The notes beneath the pieces were generated by a model. That model was given only the letters and a program-made list of their open reading frames with translations. It was not told the origin of the DNA and searched no databases. Position numbers and translations under genes: made by a program. A DNA stretch of 64,000 nucleotides, taken from assembly GCF_000282495.1 (NCBI RefSeq), contig NZ_AKJE01000110.1, forward strand, positions 48,170 through 112,169. The letters are read 5' to 3'. The stretch comes from Pseudomonas sp. GM79 (GTDB taxonomy: Bacteria > Pseudomonadota > Gammaproteobacteria > Pseudomonadales > Pseudomonadaceae). This document shows positions 32,127-40,538 of the stretch, piece after piece. The stretch's first letter is position 1, and each line of letters begins with the position of its first letter.

Positions 32127-34490
32127 ATGCTTGAGCAGCGAAGGGAAACGGAAGTGGTTCAACATCCCATGGATATCAAGTTCAGCCACCGGCTGTCATA
32201 CAAACAAGCCAGGCTTACGGTGCTGGCTGGATTCATTCTGGGCACGCTGCTCAGCCTGCTGCAAATAGGCATCGATTATGCCAGCGAAGATGCCTCCATC
32301 AACCGCGAAATACTGTCGTTGCTGGAAATCAGTCATAACCCCGCATCTCGCATCGCCTACAACATCGATGCCGAACTTGCTCAGGAACTGGCCCTGGGTC
32401 TGTTGCGCTCCCCGGCAATCATCGGCGCGCAATTGACCGACAACAACAATACCGTGCTGGCCAGCGTCAAACGTCCGGGCCTGGAAAACAGTGACCGGAT
32501 GATCAGCGACTTCCTGTTCGGCGCCAACCGGCAGTTCGCAGACCGCCTTTACCTCGACCACTTGCCCGACGAATCCCTCGGGACCTTGCAACTGGAAGTC
32601 GATACCTACACCTTTGGCAGTCGTTTCCTGCGCCGGGCCGAAGTGACCCTGCTCAACGGCTTCGCGCGCAGCCTGATTCTCACGGGCATTCTGCTGGCGC
32701 TGTTTTATGTGATGCTGACCAAACCGCTGGTGCGGGTTATCCGCGAACTCAGTGGCCGTGATCCGCGCAGCGCGGAACCGACGTTGCTGGAGTGTCCGAC
32801 GGGGCATGAAAACGATGAAATCGGGGTCTTGGTCAAGGTCGCCAATCAGCAGTTTGAAAACATAGCCACTGAAATCCAGCAACGGCGAAACGCCGAAAAC
32901 CGCCTGACCGACTACCTCTCGCAACTGGAAAACATCGTCTCGGCCCGCACCGCGGAACTCAAGGCGATCAATTCCCGCCTCAGCCAATCGAACGAAGAGC
33001 TGGAGGTCGCCCGCAGCACTGCCCTGGACATGGCCGAAGCGCGTTCGGTATTCCTGGCCAACATGAGTCATGAAATCCGCACGCCCCTCAACGGTCTGTT
33101 GGGGATGATCGCGCTCTCGCTGGACGGCCCGCTCAATGCCGAGCAGCAACAACAGCTGTCCATCGCCCATGACTCGGGCAAAGTGCTGGTGGAACTGCTC
33201 AACGATATTCTCGACCTGTCGAAGTTCGATGCCGGCCAGCTCGAACTCGAACACATTCCGTTCGACCTTGGTTCGCTAATCGAAGACACCGCCAACCTGC
33301 TGTCCCAGAACGCCGCGCCGAGTGTCGAGCTGGCATGCCTGATCGACCCGCAATTTCCCGCACTGGTGCTCGGTGATCCGACCCGGGTCCGGCAGATCGT
33401 CAGTAACTTGTTGTCCAACGCCCTCAAGTTCACCCGTTTCGGACGGGTCGATGTGCGTCTTTCAACGTTCGAAGACGGTGTGCGAATCGAAGTCTGCGAC
33501 ACTGGCATCGGCATCGCCCAGGACGCGCAGGTGAAAATCTTCCAGCCCTTCACCCAGGCCGGTGCCGGTATTACCCGGCAATTTGGCGGCACCGGGTTGG
33601 GCCTGGCGCTGACTTATAGCCTCTGCGAAGCCATGCAAGGGCGTCTGACGATCAGCTCGGAAGCGGGCTTCGGCAGCCAGTTCTGCGCCGACCTGCCCCT
33701 GCCCTGCCATACCCGGGCCATTTCCCCGGCCGCACTGCGGGGCAACATCGTCGCGATCACCGCCGCCAGCAGCGGTCTGGCAGAACTGCTGCACAGTCTG
33801 CTGCCCAGCTGGGGGCTCGACTATCAGCAGCGTTCCATCGATGACCGGTTGATCGGGCTAAAGCCGGATGTGCTGATCACCGACTGCCCCGAATGCCTGT
33901 TTGGCCTGCGCCCTACCTTCACCGCGCCGATTCTGCTGGTGACCGCCTACGGCAGTTTCCTGCCCAGCGACCAAGTCAACGCCCTCGCGCCCTTGCAGCA
34001 ACAGGCTCGACCTCTGGCGCGCAATGCGCTTTACCAGACATTGCGGCGGATCCTGCAGCCGGAACTCACCACCATCAACGGGGCGCGGATCGAAGCCATC
34101 TCACCCCTGCGACGCGGACGCATCCTGCTGGTAGAAGACAACCCGGTCAATCAGTTGGTGGCCAAGGGCATGCTCGGAAAACTCGGTTGCGAGGTGAGTG
34201 TCGCGGCCCACGGCGGCGAAGCGCTGGATCAGCTTGAGCAGAGCGAATTCGATCTGGTGCTGATGGACTGCAACATGCCGGTGATGGATGGCTATGAAGC
34301 CAGTCGGCAGATTCGTCGCAGCGGGCGCTGGCCACAGCTGCCCATCGTCGCCCTGACCGCCAACGCCATGTCCGAAGAGCGTGAACGCTGCCGTGCGGCG
34401 GGCATGAGTGACTACCTGGCCAAGCCTTTTCGCAGGGAGGAACTGGCCGCCCTGCTCGACTTGTGGATACCCACTACGACAGCGCTTTGA
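32127..34490 (+). CDS. sagS: SagS-like hybrid sensor kinase
   Basis: 787 residues from ATG 32127, close to the 786 recalled for P. aeruginosa SagS; a start at 32169 (MDIKFSHRLS) is also possible. Two helices at about 30-52 and 185-207 enclose a periplasmic sensor, followed by HAMP, coiled coil, HisKA with His315 in MSHEIRTPLNGLLG, ATPase (NLLSNALKF), and a receiver with Asp714 in LMDCNMPVMDG. The gene order sagS-ospR-gpx-msrB-aminotransferase-htpX agrees with the P. aeruginosa order from memory. SagS guides the switch to biofilm growth and works with c-di-GMP and Hpt proteins there. Confidence 0.85.
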   Translation: MLEQRRETEVVQHPMDIKFSHRLSYKQARLTVLAGFILGTLLSLLQIGIDYASEDASINREILSLLEISHNPASRIAYNIDAELAQELALGLLRSPAIIGAQLTDNNNTVLASVKRPGLENSDRMISDFLFGANRQFADRLYLDHLPDESLGTLQLEVDTYTFGSRFLRRAEVTLLNGFARSLILTGILLALFYVMLTKPLVRVIRELSGRDPRSAEPTLLECPTGHENDEIGVLVKVANQQFENIATEIQQRRNAENRLTDYLSQLENIVSARTAELKAINSRLSQSNEELEVARSTALDMAEARSVFLANMSHEIRTPLNGLLGMIALSLDGPLNAEQQQQLSIAHDSGKVLVELLNDILDLSKFDAGQLELEHIPFDLGSLIEDTANLLSQNAAPSVELACLIDPQFPALVLGDPTRVRQIVSNLLSNALKFTRFGRVDVRLSTFEDGVRIEVCDTGIGIAQDAQVKIFQPFTQAGAGITRQFGGTGLGLALTYSLCEAMQGRLTISSEAGFGSQFCADLPLPCHTRAISPAALRGNIVAITAASSGLAELLHSLLPSWGLDYQQRSIDDRLIGLKPDVLITDCPECLFGLRPTFTAPILLVTAYGSFLPSDQVNALAPLQQQARPLARNALYQTLRRILQPELTTINGARIEAISPLRRGRILLVEDNPVNQLVAKGMLGKLGCEVSVAAHGGEALDQLEQSEFDLVLMDCNMPVMDGYEASRQIRRSGRWPQLPIVALTANAMSEERERCRAAGMSDYLAKPFRREELAALLDLWIPTTTAL

Positions 34491-34935
34491 TTTGCCCCAG
34501 CAGGTGATCGAGGCCATCGCGCAGATCATTCAGGCGATCCAGATCGACGCCGCTATCGCATAACAGCCGGGCCTTGAGCGGCCCGACCTGATCACGCAAA
34601 GCCTTGCCGGCGGGCGACAGGCTCAAGTGCACCTCACGTTCATCGCGCGCCGAACGCTGACGCTGCACCAGTTGCAGTTGCTCAAGGCGCTTGAGCAGCG
34701 GCGTCAAGGTTCCAGAGTCCAGCGCCAGGCGCTCACCCAGGGCCTTGACCGTCGGCTGCTCCGGCGCCGTCTCCTGCCATTCCCACAACACCAGCATCGC
34801 CAGGTATTGCGGGTAAGTCAGGCCCAACTGATCGAGCATAGGCTTGTAGGCACGGATCACCGCCCGCGATGCGGCATACAGCTTGAAGCAGAGCTGACTG
34901 TCGAGCTTCAGTGAATCAACTGACAACGTATTCAT
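34474..34935 (-). CDS. ospR: OspR-like MarR-family thiol-sensing repressor
   Basis: 153 residues from ATG 34935, whose ATG overlaps the gpx stop (ATGA). It carries the MarR winged helix (LTYPQYLAMLVLWE, LTPLLKRLEQLQLVQRQRSARDEREVHLSL) and the N-terminal redox cysteine of OhrR proteins in LDSQLCFKLYAASR. In the family, oxidation of this Cys releases the repressor from its operator. Its gene is read after gpx from a promoter with overlapping palindromes (35450-35480). The last 17 bases overlap the end of sagS on the other strand. Confidence 0.88.
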   Translation of the reverse strand: MNTLSVDSLKLDSQLCFKLYAASRAVIRAYKPMLDQLGLTYPQYLAMLVLWEWQETAPEQPTVKALGERLALDSGTLTPLLKRLEQLQLVQRQRSARDEREVHLSLSPAGKALRDQVGPLKARLLCDSGVDLDRLNDLRDGLDHLLGQIKALS

Positions 34936-35417
34936 TTGAGCAGGGCTTCGATCTCGCGGCTCAGGTCCTGCGGCTTGGTCGCCGGAGCAAAGCGCTTGAC
35001 CAACTTGCCGTCCTTGCCGATCAGGAATTTGGTGAAGTTCCACTTGATGCCCTGGGATCCCAGTACGCCCGGTGCGCGTTTTTTCAGCTGAACGAACAGT
35101 GGATGGGCGCCGGCACCATTCACTTCAATCTTCTTGAACAGCGGGAAGCTCACCCCGTAGTTCAACTCGCAGAACTCGGAAATCGCCCCCTCGTTGCCCG
35201 GCTCTTGCTTGCCGAACTGATTGCAGGGAAAGCCGAGCACCACCAGGCCTTGATCCTTGTAGGTCTGCCACAACTCTTCGAGACCTTTGTATTGCGGGGT
35301 GAACCCGCATTTACTGGCGGTGTTGACCACCAGCACTGCTTTGCCGGCGAAATCGGCCAGGGTCTTTTGCTCGCCCTTGATGGTGGTGCAAGGGATGCTC
35401 AGCAGGTTGTCGCTCAT
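34932..35417 (-). CDS. gpx: Glutathione peroxidase family thiol peroxidase
   Basis: 161 residues from ATG 35417 with GGAG. The peroxidatic cysteine (not selenocysteine) is in NTASKCGFTPQY, and the Gln and Trp of the catalytic triad are in GFPCNQFGKQEP and KWNFTKFLIG. Bacterial Cys-type members often use thioredoxin. First gene of a two-gene unit with ospR. Strongly predicted repressor-controlled promoter upstream. Confidence 0.93.
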   Translation of the reverse strand: MSDNLLSIPCTTIKGEQKTLADFAGKAVLVVNTASKCGFTPQYKGLEELWQTYKDQGLVVLGFPCNQFGKQEPGNEGAISEFCELNYGVSFPLFKKIEVNGAGAHPLFVQLKKRAPGVLGSQGIKWNFTKFLIGKDGKLVKRFAPATKPQDLSREIEALLK

Positions 35418-35449
35418 GGCACGAACTCCGAGAGAAGGAAGAAAGACCA

Positions 35450-35480
35450 AACATAGCGAGCAATTGAATTGTGTGCAATT
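35450..35480 (-). promoter_or_regulatory. Promoter and overlapping palindromic operator of gpx-ospR
   Basis: On the minus strand: -35 TTGCAC (35473-35478), 17-base spacer, -10 TATGTT (35450-35455). Two overlapping inverted repeats cover the -35 and spacer: CAATT-G-AATTG (35461-35471) and AATTG-TGTG-CAATT (35467-35480). The first resembles the CAATT-AATTG core of OhrR-type operators, suggesting autoregulation by OspR. Confidence 0.75.
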
Positions 35481-35504
35481 TAAAATATTGAACGCCGTTC
35501 ATCT

Positions 35505-35594
35505 GTAGAAGCGAAGCTTGCTCGCGAAGGCGCCGGGCCAGTCAACATCAGTGTTGAATGCCAAGACGCCTTCGCGAGCAAGCTTCGCTCCTAC
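35505..35594. repeat. REPIN, GCGAAGCTTGC variant
   Basis: Inverted arms GTAGAAGCGAAGCTTGCTCG / CGAGCAAGCTTCGCTCCTAC around a spacer of about 34 bases. It differs from the commoner REP core in the AAGCTTGC segment, so it is a separate sub-family. Confidence 0.85.
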
Positions 35595-35604
35595 GGGGCT
35601 CGCC

Positions 35605-36000
35605 TTACTCGCGGGGAACCAGGTCCAGGCACACCGAGTTGATGCAGTAACGCAGACCAGTGGGCGGCGGACCATCCGGGAACACATGCCCAAGGTGCGC
35701 ATCGCACTTGGCGCAGACCACTTCGGTGCGGATCATGCCGTGGCTGACATCACGGATCTCGACCATCGCGCTGTCGCCGATCGGCGCGTAGAAGCTCGGC
35801 CAGCCGCAGCCGGAATCGAATTTGGTCTTTGAGTCGAACAGCGGCGCGTTACAGCAGATGCAGTGGTAGACACCGTCGGTTTTGGTGCCGTTGTATTTAC
35901 CGGAGAATGGCCGCTCGGTGCCCTTGAGGCGGCAAACGTTGTACTGCTCCGGATCAAGCATGGCCCGCCATTCTTCCAGGGTTTTTTCCAACTTTTCCAT
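35605..36000 (-). CDS. msrB: Peptide methionine (R)-S-oxide reductase MsrB
   Basis: 131 residues, ATG with GAGGTG upstream. Four zinc cysteines in YHCICCNAP and VVCAKCDAHLGHVF pairs, catalytic Cys in RYCINSVCL, and the GCGWPSFYAP signature. Repairs Met-R-O in proteins. Divergent from the aminotransferase gene. Confidence 0.95.
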   Translation of the reverse strand: MEKLEKTLEEWRAMLDPEQYNVCRLKGTERPFSGKYNGTKTDGVYHCICCNAPLFDSKTKFDSGCGWPSFYAPIGDSAMVEIRDVSHGMIRTEVVCAKCDAHLGHVFPDGPPPTGLRYCINSVCLDLVPRE

Positions 36001-36226
36001 TGTTACACCTCAGCAGCTGAAAAAGCCCGATCTGTACCTTTTCCACGGATCGGGCGGCACGTATGATTGCGCCTCGTCAAACGCCAGTCTGGCAGCCAGA
36101 CCACGTGCATTCAAACGGATTTATGAGTGCCGCCACTCAAGGTGTCAGGCCTGTGTGAATACGCAGGATTCCCAGTACGGTCGTTCATACGCCGCCTGGA
36201 TCGTTCATTTTCGGGAACACATCGCC

Positions 36227-37438
36227 ATGCAGGTCAGCAAATCGAACAAGCTCGCCAACGTCTGCTACGACATTCGCGGCCCAGTGCTCAAGCACGCCAA
36301 ACGCCTGGAAGAGGAAGGCCATCGCATCCTCAAGCTGAACATCGGCAACCCGGCGCCCTTTGGTTTCGAAGCGCCGGATGAAATCCTTCAGGACGTGATC
36401 CGCAACCTGCCGACCGCCCAGGGCTACAGCGACTCCAAGGGCCTGTTCAGCGCCCGCAAGGCCGTGATGCAGTACTACCAGCAAAAGCAGGTGGAAGGCG
36501 TCGGCATCGAAGACATCTACCTGGGCAACGGCGTTTCCGAACTGATCGTGATGTCGATGCAGGCCCTGCTCAACAACGGCGACGAAGTGCTGGTGCCGGC
36601 TCCCGACTATCCGCTGTGGACTGCCGCAGTAAGCCTGGCGGGCGGCAACCCGGTGCATTACCTGTGCGACGAGCAGGCCAACTGGTGGCCGGACCTGGCC
36701 GACATCAAGGCCAAGATCACCCCGAACACCAAGGCGCTGGTTATCATCAACCCGAATAACCCGACCGGTGCGGTGTACTCGAAGGAAGTGCTGCTGGGCA
36801 TGCTGGAACTGGCCCGCCAGCACAATCTGGTGGTGTTCTCCGACGAGATCTACGACAAGATCCTGTACGACGATGCCGTACACATCTGCACCGCCTCACT
36901 GGCGCCGGACTTGCTGTGCCTGACCTTCAACGGCCTGTCCAAGTCCTATCGCGTGGCCGGCTTCCGTTCCGGCTGGATCGCCATTTCCGGTCCGAAACAC
37001 CATGCACAGAGCTACATCGAAGGCATCGACATGCTGGCCAACATGCGCCTGTGTGCCAACGTGCCGAGCCAGCACGCCATCCAGACCGCGCTGGGCGGCT
37101 ATCAGAGCATCAACGATCTGGTGCTGCCGCAAGGGCGTCTGCTGGAACAGCGCAATCGTACCTGGGAGCTGCTGAACGACATTCCGGGCGTTAGCTGCGT
37201 CAAGCCGATGGGCGCGCTGTATGCGTTCCCGCGGATCGATCCGAAAGTCTGCCCGATCCACAACGACGAGAAATTCGTGCTCGATCTGCTGCTCTCGGAG
37301 AAGCTGCTGGTGGTACAAGGCACGGCCTTCAACTGGCCATGGCCGGACCACTTCCGTGTGGTCACCCTGCCACGACTCGACGACCTGGATCAGGCAATCG
37401 GCCGGATCGGTAACTTCCTCAAATCCTATCGCCAGTAA
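36227..37438 (+). CDS. alaA: Alanine-type aminotransferase (AlaA-like, pyridoxal phosphate, class I fold)
   Basis: 403 residues from ATG 36227. Fold-type I aminotransferase: GNGVSELIVMSMQAL, INPNNPTGAVYS, FSDEIYDKILYD, and the PLP lysine in NGLSKSYRVAGFRSGW. High similarity in style to E. coli AlaA (glutamate-pyruvate). Followed by a 12-bp-arm hairpin (37447-37480). Confidence 0.88.
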   Translation: MQVSKSNKLANVCYDIRGPVLKHAKRLEEEGHRILKLNIGNPAPFGFEAPDEILQDVIRNLPTAQGYSDSKGLFSARKAVMQYYQQKQVEGVGIEDIYLGNGVSELIVMSMQALLNNGDEVLVPAPDYPLWTAAVSLAGGNPVHYLCDEQANWWPDLADIKAKITPNTKALVIINPNNPTGAVYSKEVLLGMLELARQHNLVVFSDEIYDKILYDDAVHICTASLAPDLLCLTFNGLSKSYRVAGFRSGWIAISGPKHHAQSYIEGIDMLANMRLCANVPSQHAIQTALGGYQSINDLVLPQGRLLEQRNRTWELLNDIPGVSCVKPMGALYAFPRIDPKVCPIHNDEKFVLDLLLSEKLLVVQGTAFNWPWPDHFRVVTLPRLDDLDQAIGRIGNFLKSYRQ

Positions 37439-37446
37439 GTGGCCTG

Positions 37447-37480
37447 TCACCGTGCGACGCGGGTTAAAGTCGCACGGTGA
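37447..37480. terminator. Strong hairpin after the aminotransferase gene
   Basis: Perfect 12-bp arms TCACCGTGCGAC / GTCGCACGGTGA with a 10-base loop (37459-37468). No T-run follows, only TTAATTC, so termination may be weak or Rho-assisted. Confidence 0.65.
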
Positions 37481-37681
37481 TTAATTCAGCAACACATCTG
37501 TGCACCCTACCCTGTATCGTTGTTTCAAGCGCTGACGGACGACACGTTTCATGCCCGCGCCTAACAACGGCGGGGGCCTGCGACGCTAATTGGCTGACAA
37601 CCGTTTCCCATGCCGACGTCGGAAATGCCCTTCAAGCCGCTAGACTGTTGTTGTAGGACACAGTTTGAAATAGTCACTCGG

Positions 37682-37710
37682 TTGAATAGCCCGGTGCAGC
37701 ACCTTATATA
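37682..37710 (+). promoter_or_regulatory. Probable sigma-70 promoter of htpX
   Basis: TTGAAT, 17-base spacer, TATATA. Transcription would start about 40 bases before the htpX start codon. The sequence CCCCGC just after the -10 may overlap a heat-shock (sigma-32) -10, but the match is only partial. Confidence 0.6.
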
Positions 37711-37755
37711 CCCCGCAGTACGCTACATCTTTAGCACGAGGAGATTTCTACAACC

Positions 37756-38643
37756 ATGATGCGCATTTTGCTGTTTTTGGCCACTAACCTGGCGGTCGTG
37801 CTGATTGCCAGCATCACCCTGAGCCTTTTCGGCTTCAACGGGTTCATGGCGGCCAATGGGGTTGATCTCAACCTCAATCAGCTGCTGATTTTCTGTGCGG
37901 TCTTTGGTTTCGCCGGCTCCCTGTTCTCGCTGTTCATCTCCAAGTGGATGGCGAAAATGAGCACCAGCACCCAGATCATCAGCCAGCCGCGCACCCGGCA
38001 CGAGCAATGGCTGCTGCAAACTGTCGAGCAATTGTCCCGCGAAGCCGGGATCAAGATGCCCGAAGTCGGGATTTTCCCGGCCTATGAAGCCAACGCCTTC
38101 GCCACCGGCTGGAACAAGAACGACGCACTGGTCGCGGTCAGCCAGGGCTTGCTCGAGCGTTTCTCGCCGGATGAAGTGAAAGCCGTTCTGGCCCACGAAA
38201 TCGGCCACGTGGCCAATGGCGACATGGTTACCCTGGCGTTGATCCAGGGCGTGGTGAACACCTTCGTGATGTTCTTCGCCCGGATCATCGGTAACTTTGT
38301 CGACAAGGTGATCTTCAAGAACGAAGAAGGCCAAGGTATCGCCTACTACGTAGCGACCATCTTCGCCGAACTGGTTCTGGGCATTCTGGCCAGCGCCATT
38401 GTCATGTGGTTCTCGCGCAAGCGTGAATTCCGGGCCGATGATGCCGGCGCACGCCTGGCGGGTACCAGCGCAATGATCGGCGCCCTGCAGCGTCTGCGTG
38501 CAGAACAAGGGCTGCCGGTGCACATGCCGGACACGCTGAATGCCTTCGGCATCAACGGTGGTCTCAAACAAGGGTTCGCCCGTATGTTCATGAGCCACCC
38601 GCCGCTGGAAGAGCGCATTGACGCATTGCGTCGTCGGGGCTGA
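37756..38643 (+). CDS. htpX: Membrane zinc metalloprotease HtpX
   Basis: 295 residues. Two N-terminal helices (LLFLATNLAVVLIASITL, LLIFCAVFGFAGSLFSLF), zinc-binding VLAHEIGHVANGD (HEXXH) near residue 140, two further helices, and the third zinc ligand Glu in REFRADDAGARLAG. Degrades misfolded membrane proteins. GAGGAG ribosome site upstream. Confidence 0.96.
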   Translation: MMRILLFLATNLAVVLIASITLSLFGFNGFMAANGVDLNLNQLLIFCAVFGFAGSLFSLFISKWMAKMSTSTQIISQPRTRHEQWLLQTVEQLSREAGIKMPEVGIFPAYEANAFATGWNKNDALVAVSQGLLERFSPDEVKAVLAHEIGHVANGDMVTLALIQGVVNTFVMFFARIIGNFVDKVIFKNEEGQGIAYYVATIFAELVLGILASAIVMWFSRKREFRADDAGARLAGTSAMIGALQRLRAEQGLPVHMPDTLNAFGINGGLKQGFARMFMSHPPLEERIDALRRRG

Positions 38644-38661
38644 CAGGCTCCGCACCAAAAG

Positions 38662-38695
38662 AAAAGGCCCGCAGCGCGATGCGGGCCTTTTTTTT
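38662..38695 (+). terminator. Intrinsic terminator after htpX
   Basis: AAAAGGCCCGC-AGCGCGAT-GCGGGCC followed by eight or more T. Confidence 0.9.
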
Positions 38696-38724
38696 GTTTG
38701 TTTGATTAGTGCGGTGCTCTTCAG

Positions 38725-38817
38725 GGCCTCTTCGCGGGCAAGCCCGCTCCCACAGTTGACCGCGTGATCTGAATGGGCGCGGTCCACTGTGGGAGCGGGC
38801 TTGCTCGCGAAGAGGCC
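38725..38817. repeat. REPIN between htpX and tpm
   Basis: GGCCTCTTCGCGGGCAAGCC arm and its inverted partner ending GCTCGCGAAGAGGCC, with about 37 bases between. The left arm has one G substitution (GCGGGCAAG for GCGAGCAAG) relative to the core. Confidence 0.9.
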
Positions 38818-38841
38818 AGCAAACTCAACACACCTTAATGG

Positions 38842-39498
38842 TTAATGGCTGGCAACCCGATAGACTCGCTCCTCCAGCCGCGTGACTCCGGCCTCGAGAA
38901 ACTTCCAGCTCTCACCCAGGACGTCTTGGTCTTCCAGAATCTTCAGCGCCCACACATCGCCGAACAACCGCTGCACCTCATCATCCAGCACCGCAAACGG
39001 CGGCCCGTCCATCTGCGCCTGGTCGTAATCCAGGGTAATCAACAGCCCCAGAGAATCCTTCGGCAGAATGCGAATCAAATGAGCCGCGTATTGCTCACGC
39101 ATCGCCGGCGGCAGAGCAATCAATGCCGCGCGGTCGTACAAACCGCTGCAGTCGGCCACATCGCCTGCCGTCAACTCAAAGAAATCGCCACACCACAACT
39201 CGATTGAACCGGCACGGTAGACCTTGAACGGCCCCTGCTCACTGACGTCCGGGTCAAATTGATGCTCACTGAAGAAATCCTCCACGGCCTTTTCCGACAG
39301 CTCAATCCCCAAGACCTCATGACCTTGGTGCGCCAGCCACAACAGATCCAGGCTTTTCCCACACAGCGGCACCAGCACGCGAGCGCCCTCTTCCAGGCCC
39401 AACGCTGGCCAGAACCGTTGCAGATAAGGATTCACTTCCGGCAGATGAAAGCCGATCTGATTCGACGCCCATCGTTTGTGCCAAAACTCCGGCTGCAT
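38842..39498 (-). CDS. tpm: Thiopurine S-methyltransferase
   Basis: 218 residues, the typical bacterial TPMT length. FWHKRWASNQIGFHLPEVNPYL at residues 4-25 and the S-adenosylmethionine-binding RVLVPLCGKSLDLLWLAHQGHEVLGIELS. In Pseudomonas, Tpm methylates thiopurines and also selenium and tellurium oxyanions, giving tellurite tolerance. Synteny beside htpX is as in P. aeruginosa (memory). Confidence 0.93.
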   Translation of the reverse strand: MQPEFWHKRWASNQIGFHLPEVNPYLQRFWPALGLEEGARVLVPLCGKSLDLLWLAHQGHEVLGIELSEKAVEDFFSEHQFDPDVSEQGPFKVYRAGSIELWCGDFFELTAGDVADCSGLYDRAALIALPPAMREQYAAHLIRILPKDSLGLLITLDYDQAQMDGPPFAVLDDEVQRLFGDVWALKILEDQDVLGESWKFLEAGVTRLEERVYRVASH

Positions 39499-39601
39499 AA
39501 TTAACCCCGAAAAATTCGATCAAAAGACCCTAAAACTTATATTAGATTTAGATCAATGATCTGACTGAAGATGGTGCCATCTTACTCTCAGGAGCTCATT
39601 C

Positions 39602-40369
39602 ATGTTCCCCAGCCTGTATATCTCTCATGGCTCTCCGATGCTAGCCCTGGAACCGGGCGCCAGCGGGCCGGCCCTCGCGCGCCTGGCCGCCGCATTGCCG
39701 AAACCCAAAGCCATCGTGATAGTTTCCGCGCACTGGGAAAGCAGTGAACTGCTGGTCAGCGGCAACCCTCAGCCTGAAACCTGGCACGACTTCGGCGGCT
39801 TTCCCCAGGCCTTGTTCGAGGTGCAATACCCGGCCCTGGGCAATCCGCAACTGGCGGCGGAGGTGGTCGAGCTGCTGAAGGCCGATGGCCTGCCGGCGCG
39901 CATCGACGCCCAGCGACCGTTCGATCATGGCGTTTGGGTGCCCTTGTCGTTGATGTATCCGCGAGCTGATATCCCGGTGGTGCAGGTCTCGCTGCCCACC
40001 CGTGGCGGCCCCGCCCTGCAAACCCGCGTCGGCCATGCCTTGGCCAGCCTGCGCGAGCACGGCGTGCTGTTGATCGGCTCCGGCAGCATCACCCACAACC
40101 TGCGGGAACTGGACTGGCATGCCGGCCCGGAAAGCGTCGAACCCTGGGCCAAGGCGTTCCGCGACTGGATGATCGAGAAGCTTGAAGCGAATGACGAAGC
40201 CGCATTGCACGACTATCGTCAGCAAGCTCCGAATGCTGTGCGCAACCATCCGAGCGACGAACATCTGCTGCCGCTGTACTTTGCCCGCGCGGCTGGGGGT
40301 GAGTTCAGCATTGTCCATCAGGGATTCACCATGGGAGCTCTGGGCATGGATATTTATCGCTTCGGATAA
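39602..40369 (+). CDS. ygiD: YgiD-like 4,5-DOPA extradiol dioxygenase
   Basis: 255 residues, AGGAG upstream. LigB-superfamily motifs: LYISHGSPML (metal His), VSAHWESS, PFDHGVWVPLSLMYPRADIPVVQVSL, and GSGSITHNL. Non-haem iron or zinc protein; E. coli YgiD acts on DOPA, the physiological substrate being unclear. Divergent from tpm. Confidence 0.9.
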   Translation: MFPSLYISHGSPMLALEPGASGPALARLAAALPKPKAIVIVSAHWESSELLVSGNPQPETWHDFGGFPQALFEVQYPALGNPQLAAEVVELLKADGLPARIDAQRPFDHGVWVPLSLMYPRADIPVVQVSLPTRGGPALQTRVGHALASLREHGVLLIGSGSITHNLRELDWHAGPESVEPWAKAFRDWMIEKLEANDEAALHDYRQQAPNAVRNHPSDEHLLPLYFARAAGGEFSIVHQGFTMGALGMDIYRFG

Positions 40370-40379
40370 CGTCAGGATC

Positions 40380-40470
40380 AAAAGATCGCAGCCTTCGGCA
40401 GCTCCTACATCGACCGCGTTCGACGAGATTCCTGTAGGAGCTGTCGAGTGAAACGAGGCTGCGATCTTTT
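40380..40470. repeat. REPIN of a second family (AAAGATCGCAGCC type)
   Basis: Arms AAAGATCGCAGCCTTCGGCA...GCTCCTACA and TGTAGGAGCTG...GGCTGCGATCTTTT face each other. The core is unlike the GTGGGAGCGGGCTTGC family. The right arm carries a GAGTGAAACGA replacement. Confidence 0.85.
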
Positions 40471-40477
40471 TCCAGGC

Positions 40478-40510
40478 AAAAAAAATCCCCGAACCAGTCG
40501 GGGATTTTTT
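40478..40510. terminator. Bidirectional intrinsic terminator
   Basis: AAAAAATCCCC-GAACCAGTC-GGGGATTTTTT between ygiD and deaD, usable in both directions. Confidence 0.88.
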
Positions 40511-40538
40511 ATGCGCGATCAATCAGCTCGAGAGCGGA

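Larger units (their letters stand above)
37439..37755. other. Intergenic region between aminotransferase and htpX
   Basis: 317 bases holding the hairpin at 37447-37480 and the htpX promoter at 37682-37710. No gene is seen between. Confidence 0.7.
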
